Assembly: GCF_019969845.1 (NCBI RefSeq) | Contig: NZ_JAHXYR010000010.1 | Coordinates: 269,630-333,629 of the forward strand | DNA from: Sphingobacterium sp. GVS05A | GTDB taxonomy: Bacteria > Bacteroidota > Bacteroidia > Sphingobacteriales > Sphingobacteriaceae | DNA: 64,000 nucleotides | Direction: 5' to 3' | Shown: piece by piece, positions 25,440-35,244 of the stretch | How positions within the stretch are numbered: position 1 is the stretch's first letter | Layout: each line of letters begins with the position of its first letter | Translations under genes and position numbers: made by a program | The notes under the pieces: model-generated | What the model was told of the DNA's origin: nothing | What the model saw: the letters and a program-made list of their open reading frames with translations, nothing else | The model's database searches: none

Positions 25440-26915
25440 TTACATATTGACAGTTCCCCAGTATGGCGTCTGATTCAGCAAAGGATTGGTTGACAACAAC
25501 GATGGGTCGAATGGCCAAAAATATTTCTTCGCATTAAATTGCGCCTGGTTCATTTTGCCCTCCGGAAATTTATAGACATTGAAGTGTTTATACAACCTCA
25601 CAAGATCGTAATAGCGATGACCTTCCAAAAACAGCTCACGTGCTCTTTCGCTAAAGATGGCCTCAATAAGCGGTTCTTCGTTTGTGTTGGCAGGCAATCC
25701 TGCTTGCGTCCGGATTTCATTTAAGATGGTTTCTGCAGCACTGTTTTTACCTGTTGCGGCCAGTCCCTCTGCCATAAGCAGCTTAATATCGGAATACCGA
25801 AAGATGATGATGTTATTTTTAAATATCGCATTGGCATTTGACGCATTACTCGAGAACTTAACATTCGCATATTTCGTACACAGCGCATAGTTACCGTTAT
25901 AGGCAATATCAAACACACTTTTAAATCGCTTATCGTTGTTGTCCTTGAAGAGCGTTTTAATGTAATCCTGACTGATTCTTAAAATTGGATCCGTTAAAAA
26001 CCGAAAATAAGGCCCGGCTAGCGAAAAATATCCTATTCCCCTATTGGTACCTTCGTTTTCACCATTTTGGGAGATCTCAAAGATACCTTCATTGGATTTT
26101 CCCTGATAGATACTGCGGTAATTCAGGCTATCCCTTCCCACAAAAGAATACTGACCGCTTTCCAGTACCGATTTAGCCGCCTCGATGCAGTCGGCATATT
26201 CGCCCCGCCAGGCACTCAGATGTGCCTGAAGGGCAAGTGCTGCTCCAGTATTTGCACGCAATGCAAAATCATTTTGGTCGATATTGCTCCATTTCAGTAA
26301 GGTCAAAGCTTTGGATAAATCTGCCTGGCTCTGATCCAGCACATCGCTCTCTTTGCTTGCTGGCAGATTTACAGCATCTATTGGCAATACAGATTCTGTT
26401 ATAATTGGCACGGTACCCCATACCCTCGCCATATAGAAATACGCAAATGCGCGCACAAAATAAGCTTCGCCGATGTAATAATCCCTGACCGACGCGTCAT
26501 TAAAAGCATTTTCATCCATTTTAGGAAGCCTCTGGATCACGCGGTTGGCCTGGTCTATGGCCTGATAAAAGATATCATAGCGCCGCAGTTGATACGCGGG
26601 CCGCCAAGTTTCCGAGGCTGCTACAGACGTGTTGAGCTGCATATTAACAATTGGATTAATATCTTGATCGGTCGAAGACGTAATTTCGTCCGTGGGCAAA
26701 TCGCCATAGGCATAGAAAGCCATCCCGTTGGCCTGGTTTAGGGCCTTGCGCAAAAGCGCATACATGGCGTTGGTTGCGCTATTGGCATCTTCCTGCGTTT
26801 TCCAGAAGTTCTCATCCGTTGCCGAACTGACAGGCTCAATGTCCAGAAACTTGGAACAGCCCGAAGCGAGATACATGAAAGCACTCAGCATTAAAAACAA
26901 TATTTTTCTTTTCAT
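25440..26915 (-). CDS. susD: SusD/RagB surface lipoprotein
   Basis: A 491-residue SusD homologue (lipobox MYLASGCS, Cys20). Signatures include DYYIGEAYFVRAFAYFYMARVWGTVPI (about 166-192), IFRYSDIKLLMAEGLAATG and ARELFLEGHRYYDLVRLY. It is 45 nt downstream of its SusC partner. The protein should cap the SusC channel and capture ligand. The cargo of this locus is unknown; no glycoside hydrolase is present, but a peptidase-like protein is, so a peptide or glycopeptide is possible. Confidence 0.93.
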   Translation of the reverse strand: MKRKILFLMLSAFMYLASGCSKFLDIEPVSSATDENFWKTQEDANSATNAMYALLRKALNQANGMAFYAYGDLPTDEITSSTDQDINPIVNMQLNTSVAASETWRPAYQLRRYDIFYQAIDQANRVIQRLPKMDENAFNDASVRDYYIGEAYFVRAFAYFYMARVWGTVPIITESVLPIDAVNLPASKESDVLDQSQADLSKALTLLKWSNIDQNDFALRANTGAALALQAHLSAWRGEYADCIEAAKSVLESGQYSFVGRDSLNYRSIYQGKSNEGIFEISQNGENEGTNRGIGYFSLAGPYFRFLTDPILRISQDYIKTLFKDNNDKRFKSVFDIAYNGNYALCTKYANVKFSSNASNANAIFKNNIIIFRYSDIKLLMAEGLAATGKNSAAETILNEIRTQAGLPANTNEEPLIEAIFSERARELFLEGHRYYDLVRLYKHFNVYKFPEGKMNQAQFNAKKYFWPFDPSLLSTNPLLNQTPYWGTVNM

Positions 26916-26960
26916 CTCTAAATAATTTTAAGCCACCGTTATCCGATGGAACTGACATGA

Positions 26961-29900
26961 TTAAAAGGTTACATCCAAGCCTATTGTCCATTTCTTAGGG
27001 ATCGGATATCCGTTACCCGTTGAATAACCATTGGCTTCTACCGCTTCGGGGTCTGGCACGGAAGACCAGGACTTGACAGCCACATTATCCACCACCCCAT
27101 AAATGCGGAGCATTTTCAATTTAAGTTTCTTAATCATTGCCTGTGGAAATGTATAGCTCAGCTGAATATTTTTCAGGCGTACAAAACTGGCATTTTCCAC
27201 AAAAGTGCTATTGGCGATGTGCCAATTGTCTACCGTATTGCGAAATAAGTTCGGGTATTTGGTCTGATCCCCCTCTTTCATCCAGAAGTCGCTGGGCTTA
27301 AAATCGCCGGCAATCGCAGAATTGGTCCCCCAGGTATTATACAGAGCAGAAGAACCGGCATCCTGCAGTTTATCCGACAAGTAACCATTCCACAAAGAGC
27401 GTCCAAAGACAAAGCTCACGAGCGTGGATAAGCTAAAATTCTTGTAAGAAAACTGATTAATAAATCCGCCTACGAGGTCAGGATTTGGATTTCCCATATC
27501 AATTTTGTCGTTGTAATCGATCACGTAATCCCCGTTGACATCCCGCCGGCGCGGATCACCAGCCTGATAAAGGACCGATCGATTAAAGTGAGCAATTCTT
27601 CTCCCCGTCAATGGATCAACAGGTACCTCTGCATTGGTCGCATATACCCCATCCACATCCCACACTTTAAATGGAAAAATTGGCTGGCCTACATTCAGGG
27701 CACGTTGCATCCAGGGTGGTCCCACCTGTATTTCCTTTCCGCCGTCGGGAAGACTGGTGACGTAATTTTTATTGTAAGCGATATTGAAATTAGTAGTCCA
27801 TTGGAATGGCGACGAAGGGGCCATATTTCGGGAGATAAGCGTCATTTCAACCCCACTATTTCTCACACTGATAAAATTGTTGGAGACCGTGCTATATCCC
27901 GAAGTAGCGGGCATCGTCAGATTGTATACCAACTGTTTGGAGTCGCGCACATAAAAATCAGCAGTCACTGTAACCCGATCGTGCAAGAGGTTCATATCAA
28001 ATCCGGCATTAAACTGCGGCGAGCGCTCCCATCGGATTGTCGGTGATGTTGCCGCCTCGGTATAATTAGGAGATACTGTAGGCTTACCATTATACGAGAG
28101 TACCGAACCACCGATACCATTTTCCAACACTGACCCTGCATAAGACGCGTCAAAAGTCAGACCGGTATAGCGTGCGTAGTATGAGCCCGGGTCACGTCCG
28201 GTAACGCCATAACTACCCCTTATTTTGAAAAACGATATGGCATTTTTGACTCCTTCGAAAAATGGCTCCTCCGAAAGTACCCAGCCGGCAGATATGGACG
28301 GGAAAATACCCCATCGGTTATCCTTGCTGTATCGCGACGAAGCATCCATCCGGTAACTTGCAGAAACCAGGTACTTGTCCTTATAATCATATCCAAAACG
28401 ACCGAACACCGATACCCGCGAGCGCTCACTGATGGAAGTTGTCGCATAGAGATCTGGCCCTGAAGGGATCCCGGTTACGGTTTTCACATAATTTCCATTA
28501 TCGTTATAGCCGGTCATCATACTGTTATTGGAGGTATTGCGTTCAATACCCGTCCCCAAAACAGCACTAAAATTATGCGTGTTCCGAATGCTCTTGATGT
28601 AGTTAAAATAGGTTTCCCATTCCCAGCGCTTATTTTGGTTCACCCAATTTTGCGCAAAGTTTCTATAACCGGTAAGCAGTACGGGACGAAAAAGGTCGCG
28701 CGTATTATTATTGACATTAAACGAAAACTGTGACCGTAGGGTCAAGCCATTGATCAGAAATTTCTTGAGTGTTCCGGCGAAGTTTCCATTCAGGCTGAAG
28801 GAGTTATCGCGATCCATCATGCCATCGTACCGCCCCGTATAGATCTGTTGGTCTACGTCGGTAATCTGATAGAAAGAAGAAGGGAATCCCCAGGTACTAA
28901 ATGGATATTTCGAATCGTCCCCCGAACCATGTTTTGCCTTTGTAAAACCTGCGAACAAGTTGGTTTCAAATTGGAAATTGTCGGTGGGATTGGCCTGCAA
29001 CATCAGGCGCGGCGTCAAGTTTTCATTTTCAAAACCCATCATTACGCCCTGCTCATAGTAGCGCTGCGCCGAGAAACGATATAAGAATTTCTCCATGGTG
29101 GCGCCGATACTCACATTGACATTGTTGATATTGGCCGATTGCAGAAAAAGCCCCTGCCAATCGGTATTATTATTAAAGGCGGGATTTAAACTATCGGTCA
29201 ACATCGGGCTGATGGATCCGTTATTAAACCAGTCATACGATCCACCCTGATAGAGCAAATTCATTTTCAGCCTGCGCTCGGCGGCTCCAACGGTAATTGG
29301 CTTCATTGCCGGACGGCTGGACACCCCGTTGTAAGCAGAGATCCGTATTTCGGGTTTACCCTGCGCTGGACGTTTGGTTTTGATAATAATGACCCCATTT
29401 GCAGCACGGGCACCGTAGATAGCCGATGCCGAAGCGTCTTTCAAGATATCGACCGATTCGATGTCGTTGGGATTGATGGCCTGCAAAGGACTCGCATTTC
29501 CGTAAGCCGCCTGTATATCACTTACGTCATAAATAATATTGTCGATCACATACAAGGGAGCCTGCAGCTGATTATCTGCTAGGCCCAGGTTGCTCGTTCC
29601 GCGTATATTTACGATATTATTGGTACCCGGTTCACCCGAAGTACTCAACACCGTCAGACCCGCTACACGTCCCTGCAACATGGCATCGAAGGTGGCGTAA
29701 GGTGTATTTTCAAAATCTTTCCCTTTTACGGTAGCAATAGCACCTGTTGTCTTTCGACGCTGCACATCCTGATAGCCCATGACGACCACCTCATCGAGCC
29801 CCGTTCCATCTGCTTTCATCGTTATTTGCAGCGTATTATCGCCATCTCGCAGTTGTTTCTCCTGCCGTAAATAACCGACGTAACTAAAAATCAAGGTTGG

Positions 29901-30128
29901 ATTTGCCGATTTAAGCGGTAGGCTGAATTTTCCATCCGCATCCGTTTTGGTGGCATTGCGGATGCCTTTCTCTAAAATACTCAGATCAGACAAGGGTATG
30001 CCCTTTTCGTCTTTAACGATCCCCGTGACCGTTCTCTGTTGTTGCGCATACAGCTGTTGACATACAAACAGCAGCAACATAAAAATACCCGTTAGGTATT
30101 TTTTTGGAAGATTTTCATACATAGTCAT
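26961..30128 (-). CDS. susC: SusC/RagA TonB-linked outer-membrane receptor
   Basis: A 1055-residue outer-membrane transporter without an STN domain. The order is signal peptide (ending about residue 29, LYAQQ), carboxypeptidase-regulatory-like domain (about 32-112, VTGIVKDEKGIPLSDLSI), plug (about 115-235, VVVMGYQDVQRRKTTGAIAT, then GVIIIKTKR) and barrel ending in GLDVTF. It begins a five-gene operon and follows an AraC-family gene. Because it lacks STN, it is probably not controlled through a FecR/sigma pair; the AraC protein is the likelier regulator. Confidence 0.94.
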   Translation of the reverse strand: MTMYENLPKKYLTGIFMLLLFVCQQLYAQQQRTVTGIVKDEKGIPLSDLSILEKGIRNATKTDADGKFSLPLKSANPTLIFSYVGYLRQEKQLRDGDNTLQITMKADGTGLDEVVVMGYQDVQRRKTTGAIATVKGKDFENTPYATFDAMLQGRVAGLTVLSTSGEPGTNNIVNIRGTSNLGLADNQLQAPLYVIDNIIYDVSDIQAAYGNASPLQAINPNDIESVDILKDASASAIYGARAANGVIIIKTKRPAQGKPEIRISAYNGVSSRPAMKPITVGAAERRLKMNLLYQGGSYDWFNNGSISPMLTDSLNPAFNNNTDWQGLFLQSANINNVNVSIGATMEKFLYRFSAQRYYEQGVMMGFENENLTPRLMLQANPTDNFQFETNLFAGFTKAKHGSGDDSKYPFSTWGFPSSFYQITDVDQQIYTGRYDGMMDRDNSFSLNGNFAGTLKKFLINGLTLRSQFSFNVNNNTRDLFRPVLLTGYRNFAQNWVNQNKRWEWETYFNYIKSIRNTHNFSAVLGTGIERNTSNNSMMTGYNDNGNYVKTVTGIPSGPDLYATTSISERSRVSVFGRFGYDYKDKYLVSASYRMDASSRYSKDNRWGIFPSISAGWVLSEEPFFEGVKNAISFFKIRGSYGVTGRDPGSYYARYTGLTFDASYAGSVLENGIGGSVLSYNGKPTVSPNYTEAATSPTIRWERSPQFNAGFDMNLLHDRVTVTADFYVRDSKQLVYNLTMPATSGYSTVSNNFISVRNSGVEMTLISRNMAPSSPFQWTTNFNIAYNKNYVTSLPDGGKEIQVGPPWMQRALNVGQPIFPFKVWDVDGVYATNAEVPVDPLTGRRIAHFNRSVLYQAGDPRRRDVNGDYVIDYNDKIDMGNPNPDLVGGFINQFSYKNFSLSTLVSFVFGRSLWNGYLSDKLQDAGSSALYNTWGTNSAIAGDFKPSDFWMKEGDQTKYPNLFRNTVDNWHIANSTFVENASFVRLKNIQLSYTFPQAMIKKLKLKMLRIYGVVDNVAVKSWSSVPDPEAVEANGYSTGNGYPIPKKWTIGLDVTF

Positions 30129-30258
30129 AATTTCGTTAAGCAGGTGTTCAGTTTAGCATGCCGTCAACTATACATTTACCCCTCGGATAAACGTGATTCC
30201 TTTCGCAAAAAGGTCTTTGCCAGCATGTTAAAAAATTGATTAGTTCTTCTTTCTGTAA

Positions 30259-30266
30259 CAAAAATA
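30259..30266 (-). promoter_or_regulatory. Candidate -7 box for susC
   Basis: The minus strand reads TATTTTTG, matching TAnnTTTG, 131 nt upstream of the susC start. No convincing -33 element was seen. Confidence 0.35.
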
Positions 30267-30380
30267 GTACTTCGAAACAGCGGTTTTCGGTCAGATCTTA
30301 CCCACTCGTTCTAGCATTTTAACAAAAGAAATAGATGCGGACGGGCGAGTTACAGGATTTCAAAAGAGGAAATAAAACAG

Positions 30381-30433
30381 CGATTCCGTCTATCGATTAC
30401 AGGGTATTTACCTGTAATCGTTAGACGGAATCG
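30381..30433 (-). terminator. Long hairpin downstream of AraC gene
   Basis: Arms 30381-30403 and 30411-30433 (23 bp, one mismatch; CGATTCCGTC at one end, GACGGAATCG at the other) enclose a 7-nt loop. Leftward of it the minus strand is T-rich (CTGTTTTATTTCC). It probably terminates the AraC gene ahead of susC, but it is longer than needed for that. Confidence 0.6.
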
Positions 30434-30518
30434 AATGAGCATGGAAAGCGCGGAGAGAAATGAGTGAACTTCTAACAGAAGGAATCGAATAGCCTACAGT
30501 CCAATGATTAAAAGTCCA

Positions 30519-31382
30519 TTAATCGTATAGATAATTCCTATAGTTGCGGACGTATATTTTAGGCGATATGCCCAATATACTCCGAAAAACTCGGTTAAAA
30601 TTGGTGATGCTATTAAAGCCCGAATCATAGGCTATTAAAGAGATCGAATCGTGCCTACCCAAACCCAATAATTTACATGCTTCGCGGATGCGCAGTTCAT
30701 TCAGGTAGGCGATGAATGTTTTTCCAGTACAATTTTTAAAATAGCGGCAAAAGGCATGCGGCGTAAGATTTGCCTTTTCAGCGATTTCATCCAAACTGAT
30801 ATCCTCTTTAAAGTGCTCTTCCAAAAATTTGCATAGTTTTTCAATGCGGAAGGGCTTGTTTATTTCCCTATTGGACAATTGCACACCAGAAAGTGGCTCA
30901 AGATCAGCGAATACTTTGCTGAGTGATTTTAACAAATAAAAGAAATTTACGAGCTGATCTAGGTAGTCAGACTTTTGCAATATTTCAATATGATAACATA
31001 CCTGCTCCCGATGTTTCTGCGGGACCTTAAATCCCCGCTGACATTTATGCACAAAATCAAGCAGGTTGCGAAGTTCGGGCATCCTTGCCATGGTAGACAA
31101 TGCTCCTTTGGTGCTAAAAAATAAAGAAATAGAACGTACGCATTCCCCTGCAATGAAACTTCTAAATACATGGGCTTGATTTGTCCCCAAAAGAAAAATG
31201 TCACCGGGCTGAAATTCATGAACATTATCGTCAACGAGTAGCTGGCCGATACCTTCCTTAATCCAGATTAATTGATATTCCTCATGACGATGCATATAAG
31301 GATAGAACTTATCCAGTACATCTTCTTGAATATAGATAGATTTGTCCTCAGGGGCAGGAACTTTAAATTGAACTGGCTTCAT
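30519..31382 (-). CDS. AraC-family regulator with cupin-type sensor domain
   Basis: A 287-residue regulator. The N-terminal cupin-like ligand domain (about 15-110) shows HRHEEYQLIWIKEGIGQLLVD and FQPGDIFLLGTNQAHVF. The C-terminal AraC domain (about 185-283) has two helix-turn-helix units, ISLDEIAEKANLTPHAFCRYFK and ISLIAYDSGFNSITNFNRVF. It lies immediately upstream of the second SusCD operon in the same direction, the probable target. A small inverted repeat lies 20 nt before its start. Confidence 0.92.
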   Translation of the reverse strand: MKPVQFKVPAPEDKSIYIQEDVLDKFYPYMHRHEEYQLIWIKEGIGQLLVDDNVHEFQPGDIFLLGTNQAHVFRSFIAGECVRSISLFFSTKGALSTMARMPELRNLLDFVHKCQRGFKVPQKHREQVCYHIEILQKSDYLDQLVNFFYLLKSLSKVFADLEPLSGVQLSNREINKPFRIEKLCKFLEEHFKEDISLDEIAEKANLTPHAFCRYFKNCTGKTFIAYLNELRIREACKLLGLGRHDSISLIAYDSGFNSITNFNRVFRSILGISPKIYVRNYRNYLYD

Positions 31383-31402
31383 AACAATTTAGATTTAAAT
31401 AA

Positions 31403-31417
31403 ATGTCAATATGACAT
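31403..31417 (-). promoter_or_regulatory. Short inverted repeat upstream of AraC gene
   Basis: ATGTCA and TGACAT are separated by ATA, 20 nt upstream of the AraC-family start. It is a candidate site for autoregulation. Confidence 0.3.
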
Positions 31418-31524
31418 TAAATATACATAAGCCAATTCGCCGTTGCAATACTTAAACAAAAGAGGTTAAAATACGGTGATGTCAGGTTAAAATATACCCA
31501 TGAATCTGCTGGGGTTTAGTATGA

Positions 31525-31716
31525 TTGACTGCCAACATACTACATATCGAATTTGCGAAAATAAAATATGTAAAATCCAGCAAGCGATGGAAGCTATATT
31601 GGCGATGGGCGAAACCTACCGTGAGGCATTATTCTTTCGAAGAAGACTGTACGACCTTTGGTTTAACGCCGAAATGCTTCTTGAAACTCGCTGAGAAATG
31701 TGCAGGATTGTTATAA
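31525..31716 (+). pseudogene. Fragment of a DUF3024 gene
   Basis: Bases 31531-31605 match 41144-41218 inside the intact DUF3024 gene with only three differences in 75. The translated piece ILHIEFAKIKYVKSSKRWKLYW equals residues about 58-79 of that protein. Neither the N-terminal half nor the C-terminal end is present. The frame continues into sequence antisense to the 3' end of the neighbouring AraC gene. It is a recombinational scrap rather than a working gene. Confidence 0.75.
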
Positions 31717-32690
31717 CCTAAAAAGCGTGAAATTTCATTTATTGGCCGATCTCCCTGTGTAAGCAGCCTCTTAGCTTTTTGCATTCTAACTTTGGTAACA
31801 TGGCCATAAATGGTCGTTCCATAGCATTGTTTAAAATATTTCTTTAAATAGTTTTCATTCGTTCCCAATTCGGACGACAATTGCGATAAAGATGGCGGAT
31901 CTGTTAATCTGCTCTCCACTATATTTTTTGCTTCGGCCATAAGTTTTTTCATTTCCGGGCTCAGGTGATTACCGGTCCTGGTAACCATATTGCCAAACCT
32001 GTGCTGGTCGAATGTCCGCGCCAGCAGCTCCAGGAGCTTGCCAAAACAAAACAAGGGATTCCATTCTTTATCAAGCTCCGGATTAAACAATTCCGCTATA
32101 ATTTTCTTCTGCTGATCACTGATCAATATGGAATCTTCAAACAGCGTACCCGTTCGTGACTTTTCCAGAAGTCTGCGTAACTTAACCCGAAATGAGCTAT
32201 CTACGGGCAAATAGGTCTCAAACAAGGAGATTGGCATATTGATTTCAAAAAAACTATCTGCCGGGCGACGATGCCATAACCCTAAAATCTGAGGTGCTGC
32301 AAACAGGTAACTTTGGACATGCCCGGGTGAACAACTTCCCAACAGATTACCGTCCACGTAGTACTGCCGGTCGCTATTTAAGGCGAAAAAAACATGGATG
32401 TAAGGAACCGCATTGTCAATACAGATATAACCATCACTGGGAGATGTTAGCTCTGAATGCATCATATGAATCCCTTGAGGCATGATGATCTCGGAGATCT
32501 CCATTTGCGAAGAATATTGCTCCAAGGTGTTTTGCCGAAACTGAAAAGGCTCATTCATAAATGTTCGGATATCAAACGAATAGCGGGGCGGCGCATAGGC
32601 CATCTCACGCGCTACCTGCTCATCCAAAGACCATGATTCCTGCAGATAAGAATTATTGGATAAGACTTTTTCTAAACTATCTGTGTACAT
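31629..32690 (-). CDS. AraC-family regulator, PchR-like
   Basis: A 353-residue regulator whose N-terminal half resembles siderophore-responsive PchR-type proteins (MPQGIHMMHSELTSPSDGYICIDN). The C-terminal AraC domain holds PSLSQLSSELGTNENYLKKYFKQ and INEISRFLGYNNPAHFSASFKKHFG. It is divergent from the siderophore receptor gene, the classic arrangement for iron-uptake activators. A TATATTTG box lies upstream of it. The last codons overlap the DUF3024 fragment on the other strand. Activation of the receptor by iron-siderophore is an inference. Confidence 0.88.
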   Translation of the reverse strand: MYTDSLEKVLSNNSYLQESWSLDEQVAREMAYAPPRYSFDIRTFMNEPFQFRQNTLEQYSSQMEISEIIMPQGIHMMHSELTSPSDGYICIDNAVPYIHVFFALNSDRQYYVDGNLLGSCSPGHVQSYLFAAPQILGLWHRRPADSFFEINMPISLFETYLPVDSSFRVKLRRLLEKSRTGTLFEDSILISDQQKKIIAELFNPELDKEWNPLFCFGKLLELLARTFDQHRFGNMVTRTGNHLSPEMKKLMAEAKNIVESRLTDPPSLSQLSSELGTNENYLKKYFKQCYGTTIYGHVTKVRMQKAKRLLTQGDRPINEISRFLGYNNPAHFSASFKKHFGVKPKVVQSSSKE

Positions 32691-32731
32691 GCCAACCTAT
32701 GAAATTCCCGAATTGCATATTTTTTCTCCCC

Positions 32732-32739
32732 CAAATATA
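32732..32739 (-). promoter_or_regulatory. Candidate -7 box for the PchR-like gene
   Basis: The minus strand reads TATATTTG, 41 nt upstream of the start at 32690. It lies in the 98-nt divergent spacer shared with the siderophore receptor. Confidence 0.45.
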
Positions 32740-32788
32740 AGTTTAATCATCGAATTTTGTCTCCTTATTAAGATTAAATTTAAATAAG

Positions 32789-35242
32789 ATGCGAAAAATA
32801 CCTATGCTTGTCGCAGCGATATGGAGTCTACAACTCACACAAGCGCAAGAAAAACAGCTTCTCAATGGAACAGTCCTGGATGAATATAATACGCCACTAG
32901 CTGGCGCTACGATTACTGTACTGAAAACCAACCAGCATACCGCAACAGACAATCGTGGCCAGTTTATATTGTCTACATTAGCCAAAGGAACTTATGATAT
33001 CCGAATTAATGCAATCGGTTACAAAACCATCAAACAGAAGATATCAATCGACCCAGCACATCCAACGACGTTGTCATTTCCGATGTTTCGTGCAGCGGAA
33101 TCTTTACAAACCGTGGAAATTTACGGTCGCAAGGAAAAATCCTATCGGAGCACACAGTCTTTTATCGGAAGTAAGACCGAAACTAAATTACGCGACCTGC
33201 CGCAGTCTGTTTCTTATGCGACCAAAGAGCTTATTGCCGACCAAGGATTGATGCGTGTAGGTGAAATTGTCAAGAATTTCAGTGGCGTTAACCAATTTAC
33301 CTTCTATGATGATATTACAATCCGCGGTTTTCGGATCAACGGCGGATCCAATACCCAGTTGGTCAATGGCATGCGTACAACAACAGGATTTTGGAAACAG
33401 CCCCTGGCCAATTACCTGGAGCGGGTCGAGGTATTGAAAGGCCCATCGTCGGCACTGTTCGGTAATGCAAGTCCCGGGGGTGTTGTGAATCGTGTCACAA
33501 AAAAACCGCTCGATGAGGCACGGAAATCGCTACAATTTTCTGTGGGAAGCTTCAACAACCTCCGGGCCCTAGCCGACTTTACAGGACCTATGACGACAGA
33601 CAAAACGCTACTCTACCGCCTCAACATTGGCTATGAAAATGCGCAAAGTTTTAGGGATCTCCAGTTCGATAAAAACTTGGTCTTAGCACCGTCATTCTCC
33701 TTTATTCCTTCAGAAAATACGCGTATCAATTTTGATATGGTCTATAATGATTCGAAGTCCCGACTCGACCGCGGACAATCTGTCTTTGCCAACGGTGATC
33801 TGTATTCGACACCTATCAGTCAATCCATGAGTACGGCCAATGATTTTCTGAATGAACAAACCTATATGGTGACCGCTTCGTTGAATCACCGTTTCAATGA
33901 AAAATTGAGTTTCAATGCATCTTATATGAAAACAGGCTATGCGGAGGATCTGTCGGAACATCGTTCGGCCAATGCCTATGCTGTAGACGGGAAAGGAAAT
34001 AATATTGAAAATATGGTGGCGAGACAGGTTTTCATCCGAAACAGAAAACGGTTTGTCGATAATATCACTGCTTTCTTCAATTACAATGTCAGCACGGGTA
34101 GGCTCGCGCATAAACTCATTGCCGGTTATGACTATGCACAGGAAGTTCTACCTGTAGGTGGTTCACAGCTAACAGCAAGTGGCTACAGAAATAAAGATAA
34201 TACCGGAACCATTGCACGATTTGATCCGAAAAAAATCGGTGATTATCTGCTCGATAAAAATGGCAACCCAGTACCCAATGTTTCCAGTTTTGACCTCAGC
34301 AATCCCTTGAAAAGCCAACAGTTGCAGGACGGAAGTAAATATTTCTATGCATCTACATTGGTCGCACCGACTTATTATCATCTGAATGCATTGTATGTGC
34401 AGGATCAGCTCACTCTGGGCCCGCTTCAATTATTGCTGGGGTTACGGTATGAGAACTACAAAGATATCGCCAATTATAAGACAGATCAGGCCGAGAATGT
34501 ACACCAAGATGTCATACTGCCACGCTTCGGTGCAGTGTATACCATTAATCCGCAGATTAACCTATACGGAACCTATGTCAAAGGCTATAACCCACAGACA
34601 GCTTCGGCACTGGCAAATCCAAACGCGGGCGGGCCATTCGATCCGCTCGAAAATGACATGACCGAGTTTGGGTTAAAAACAGCCTGGTTGGACGGAAAAT
34701 TGCAGGCGAGTACCGCCATCTATCAGATCAATCAGAAGAATACGCTTTATCCTGCCCCCACTGCCGACAATGCGGATTTGATGGAACAGATCGGAAAGGA
34801 AAGATCCAAAGGCATAGAGTTTGACATTCAGGGCCAGATTCTCCCGCATTGGAGTATTATTGCCTCTTATGCCTACAATGACGCCAAGATTACCGAAGGT
34901 GGAAATAATGAAGAACTGAACAGACAAAAACCCAATGCGCCTCAAAATACAGCAAACATCTGGACCAGATTTTCTATTCCATCCGGAAAAGCAAAAGGTT
35001 TGGGAATCGGTGTCGGAGCCAACTACGTAGATAAGCGAAACCTTTCCATCAACCAGAACCAGACAATTCCTTCTTACAGTTTACTGAACGCAGCGCTATA
35101 CTATACCATTGGGAAGGTACAATTGCAGGCCAACTTTAATAATATCACCAACAAAACACATTGGGTAGGTGGTTATGACTATATCCGTCTATTCCCGGGT
35201 GCACCACGCAATTTCTTATTTACCCTAGGCTATACCTTTTAA
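32789..35242 (+). CDS. TonB-dependent siderophore receptor (FhuA/FhuE type)
   Basis: An 817-residue outer-membrane receptor. After a short signal peptide (ending about residue 19, LTQAQ) comes a carboxypeptidase-regulatory-like domain (about 23-105, LNGTVLDEYNTPLAGATI). The plug has typical siderophore-receptor signatures: ETKLRDLPQSVSYATKELI, DDITIRGFRING and VEVLKGPSSALFGNASPGGVVN. The barrel ends in LGYTF. Ferric hydroxamate-like siderophores are the usual ligands of this subgroup. It lies 2 nt before a PepSY protein gene, forming a two-gene iron-uptake operon. Confidence 0.93.
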   Translation: MRKIPMLVAAIWSLQLTQAQEKQLLNGTVLDEYNTPLAGATITVLKTNQHTATDNRGQFILSTLAKGTYDIRINAIGYKTIKQKISIDPAHPTTLSFPMFRAAESLQTVEIYGRKEKSYRSTQSFIGSKTETKLRDLPQSVSYATKELIADQGLMRVGEIVKNFSGVNQFTFYDDITIRGFRINGGSNTQLVNGMRTTTGFWKQPLANYLERVEVLKGPSSALFGNASPGGVVNRVTKKPLDEARKSLQFSVGSFNNLRALADFTGPMTTDKTLLYRLNIGYENAQSFRDLQFDKNLVLAPSFSFIPSENTRINFDMVYNDSKSRLDRGQSVFANGDLYSTPISQSMSTANDFLNEQTYMVTASLNHRFNEKLSFNASYMKTGYAEDLSEHRSANAYAVDGKGNNIENMVARQVFIRNRKRFVDNITAFFNYNVSTGRLAHKLIAGYDYAQEVLPVGGSQLTASGYRNKDNTGTIARFDPKKIGDYLLDKNGNPVPNVSSFDLSNPLKSQQLQDGSKYFYASTLVAPTYYHLNALYVQDQLTLGPLQLLLGLRYENYKDIANYKTDQAENVHQDVILPRFGAVYTINPQINLYGTYVKGYNPQTASALANPNAGGPFDPLENDMTEFGLKTAWLDGKLQASTAIYQINQKNTLYPAPTADNADLMEQIGKERSKGIEFDIQGQILPHWSIIASYAYNDAKITEGGNNEELNRQKPNAPQNTANIWTRFSIPSGKAKGLGIGVGANYVDKRNLSINQNQTIPSYSLLNAALYYTIGKVQLQANFNNITNKTHWVGGYDYIRLFPGAPRNFLFTLGYTF

Positions 35243-35244
35243 GT

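Larger units (their letters stand above)
30129..30518. other. Regulatory spacer upstream of the second susC
   Basis: A 390-nt spacer without a gene. It holds a TATTTTTG promoter-like box on the minus strand (30259-30266) and a long hairpin that probably ends the AraC transcript. The rest shows no clear structure. Confidence 0.5.
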
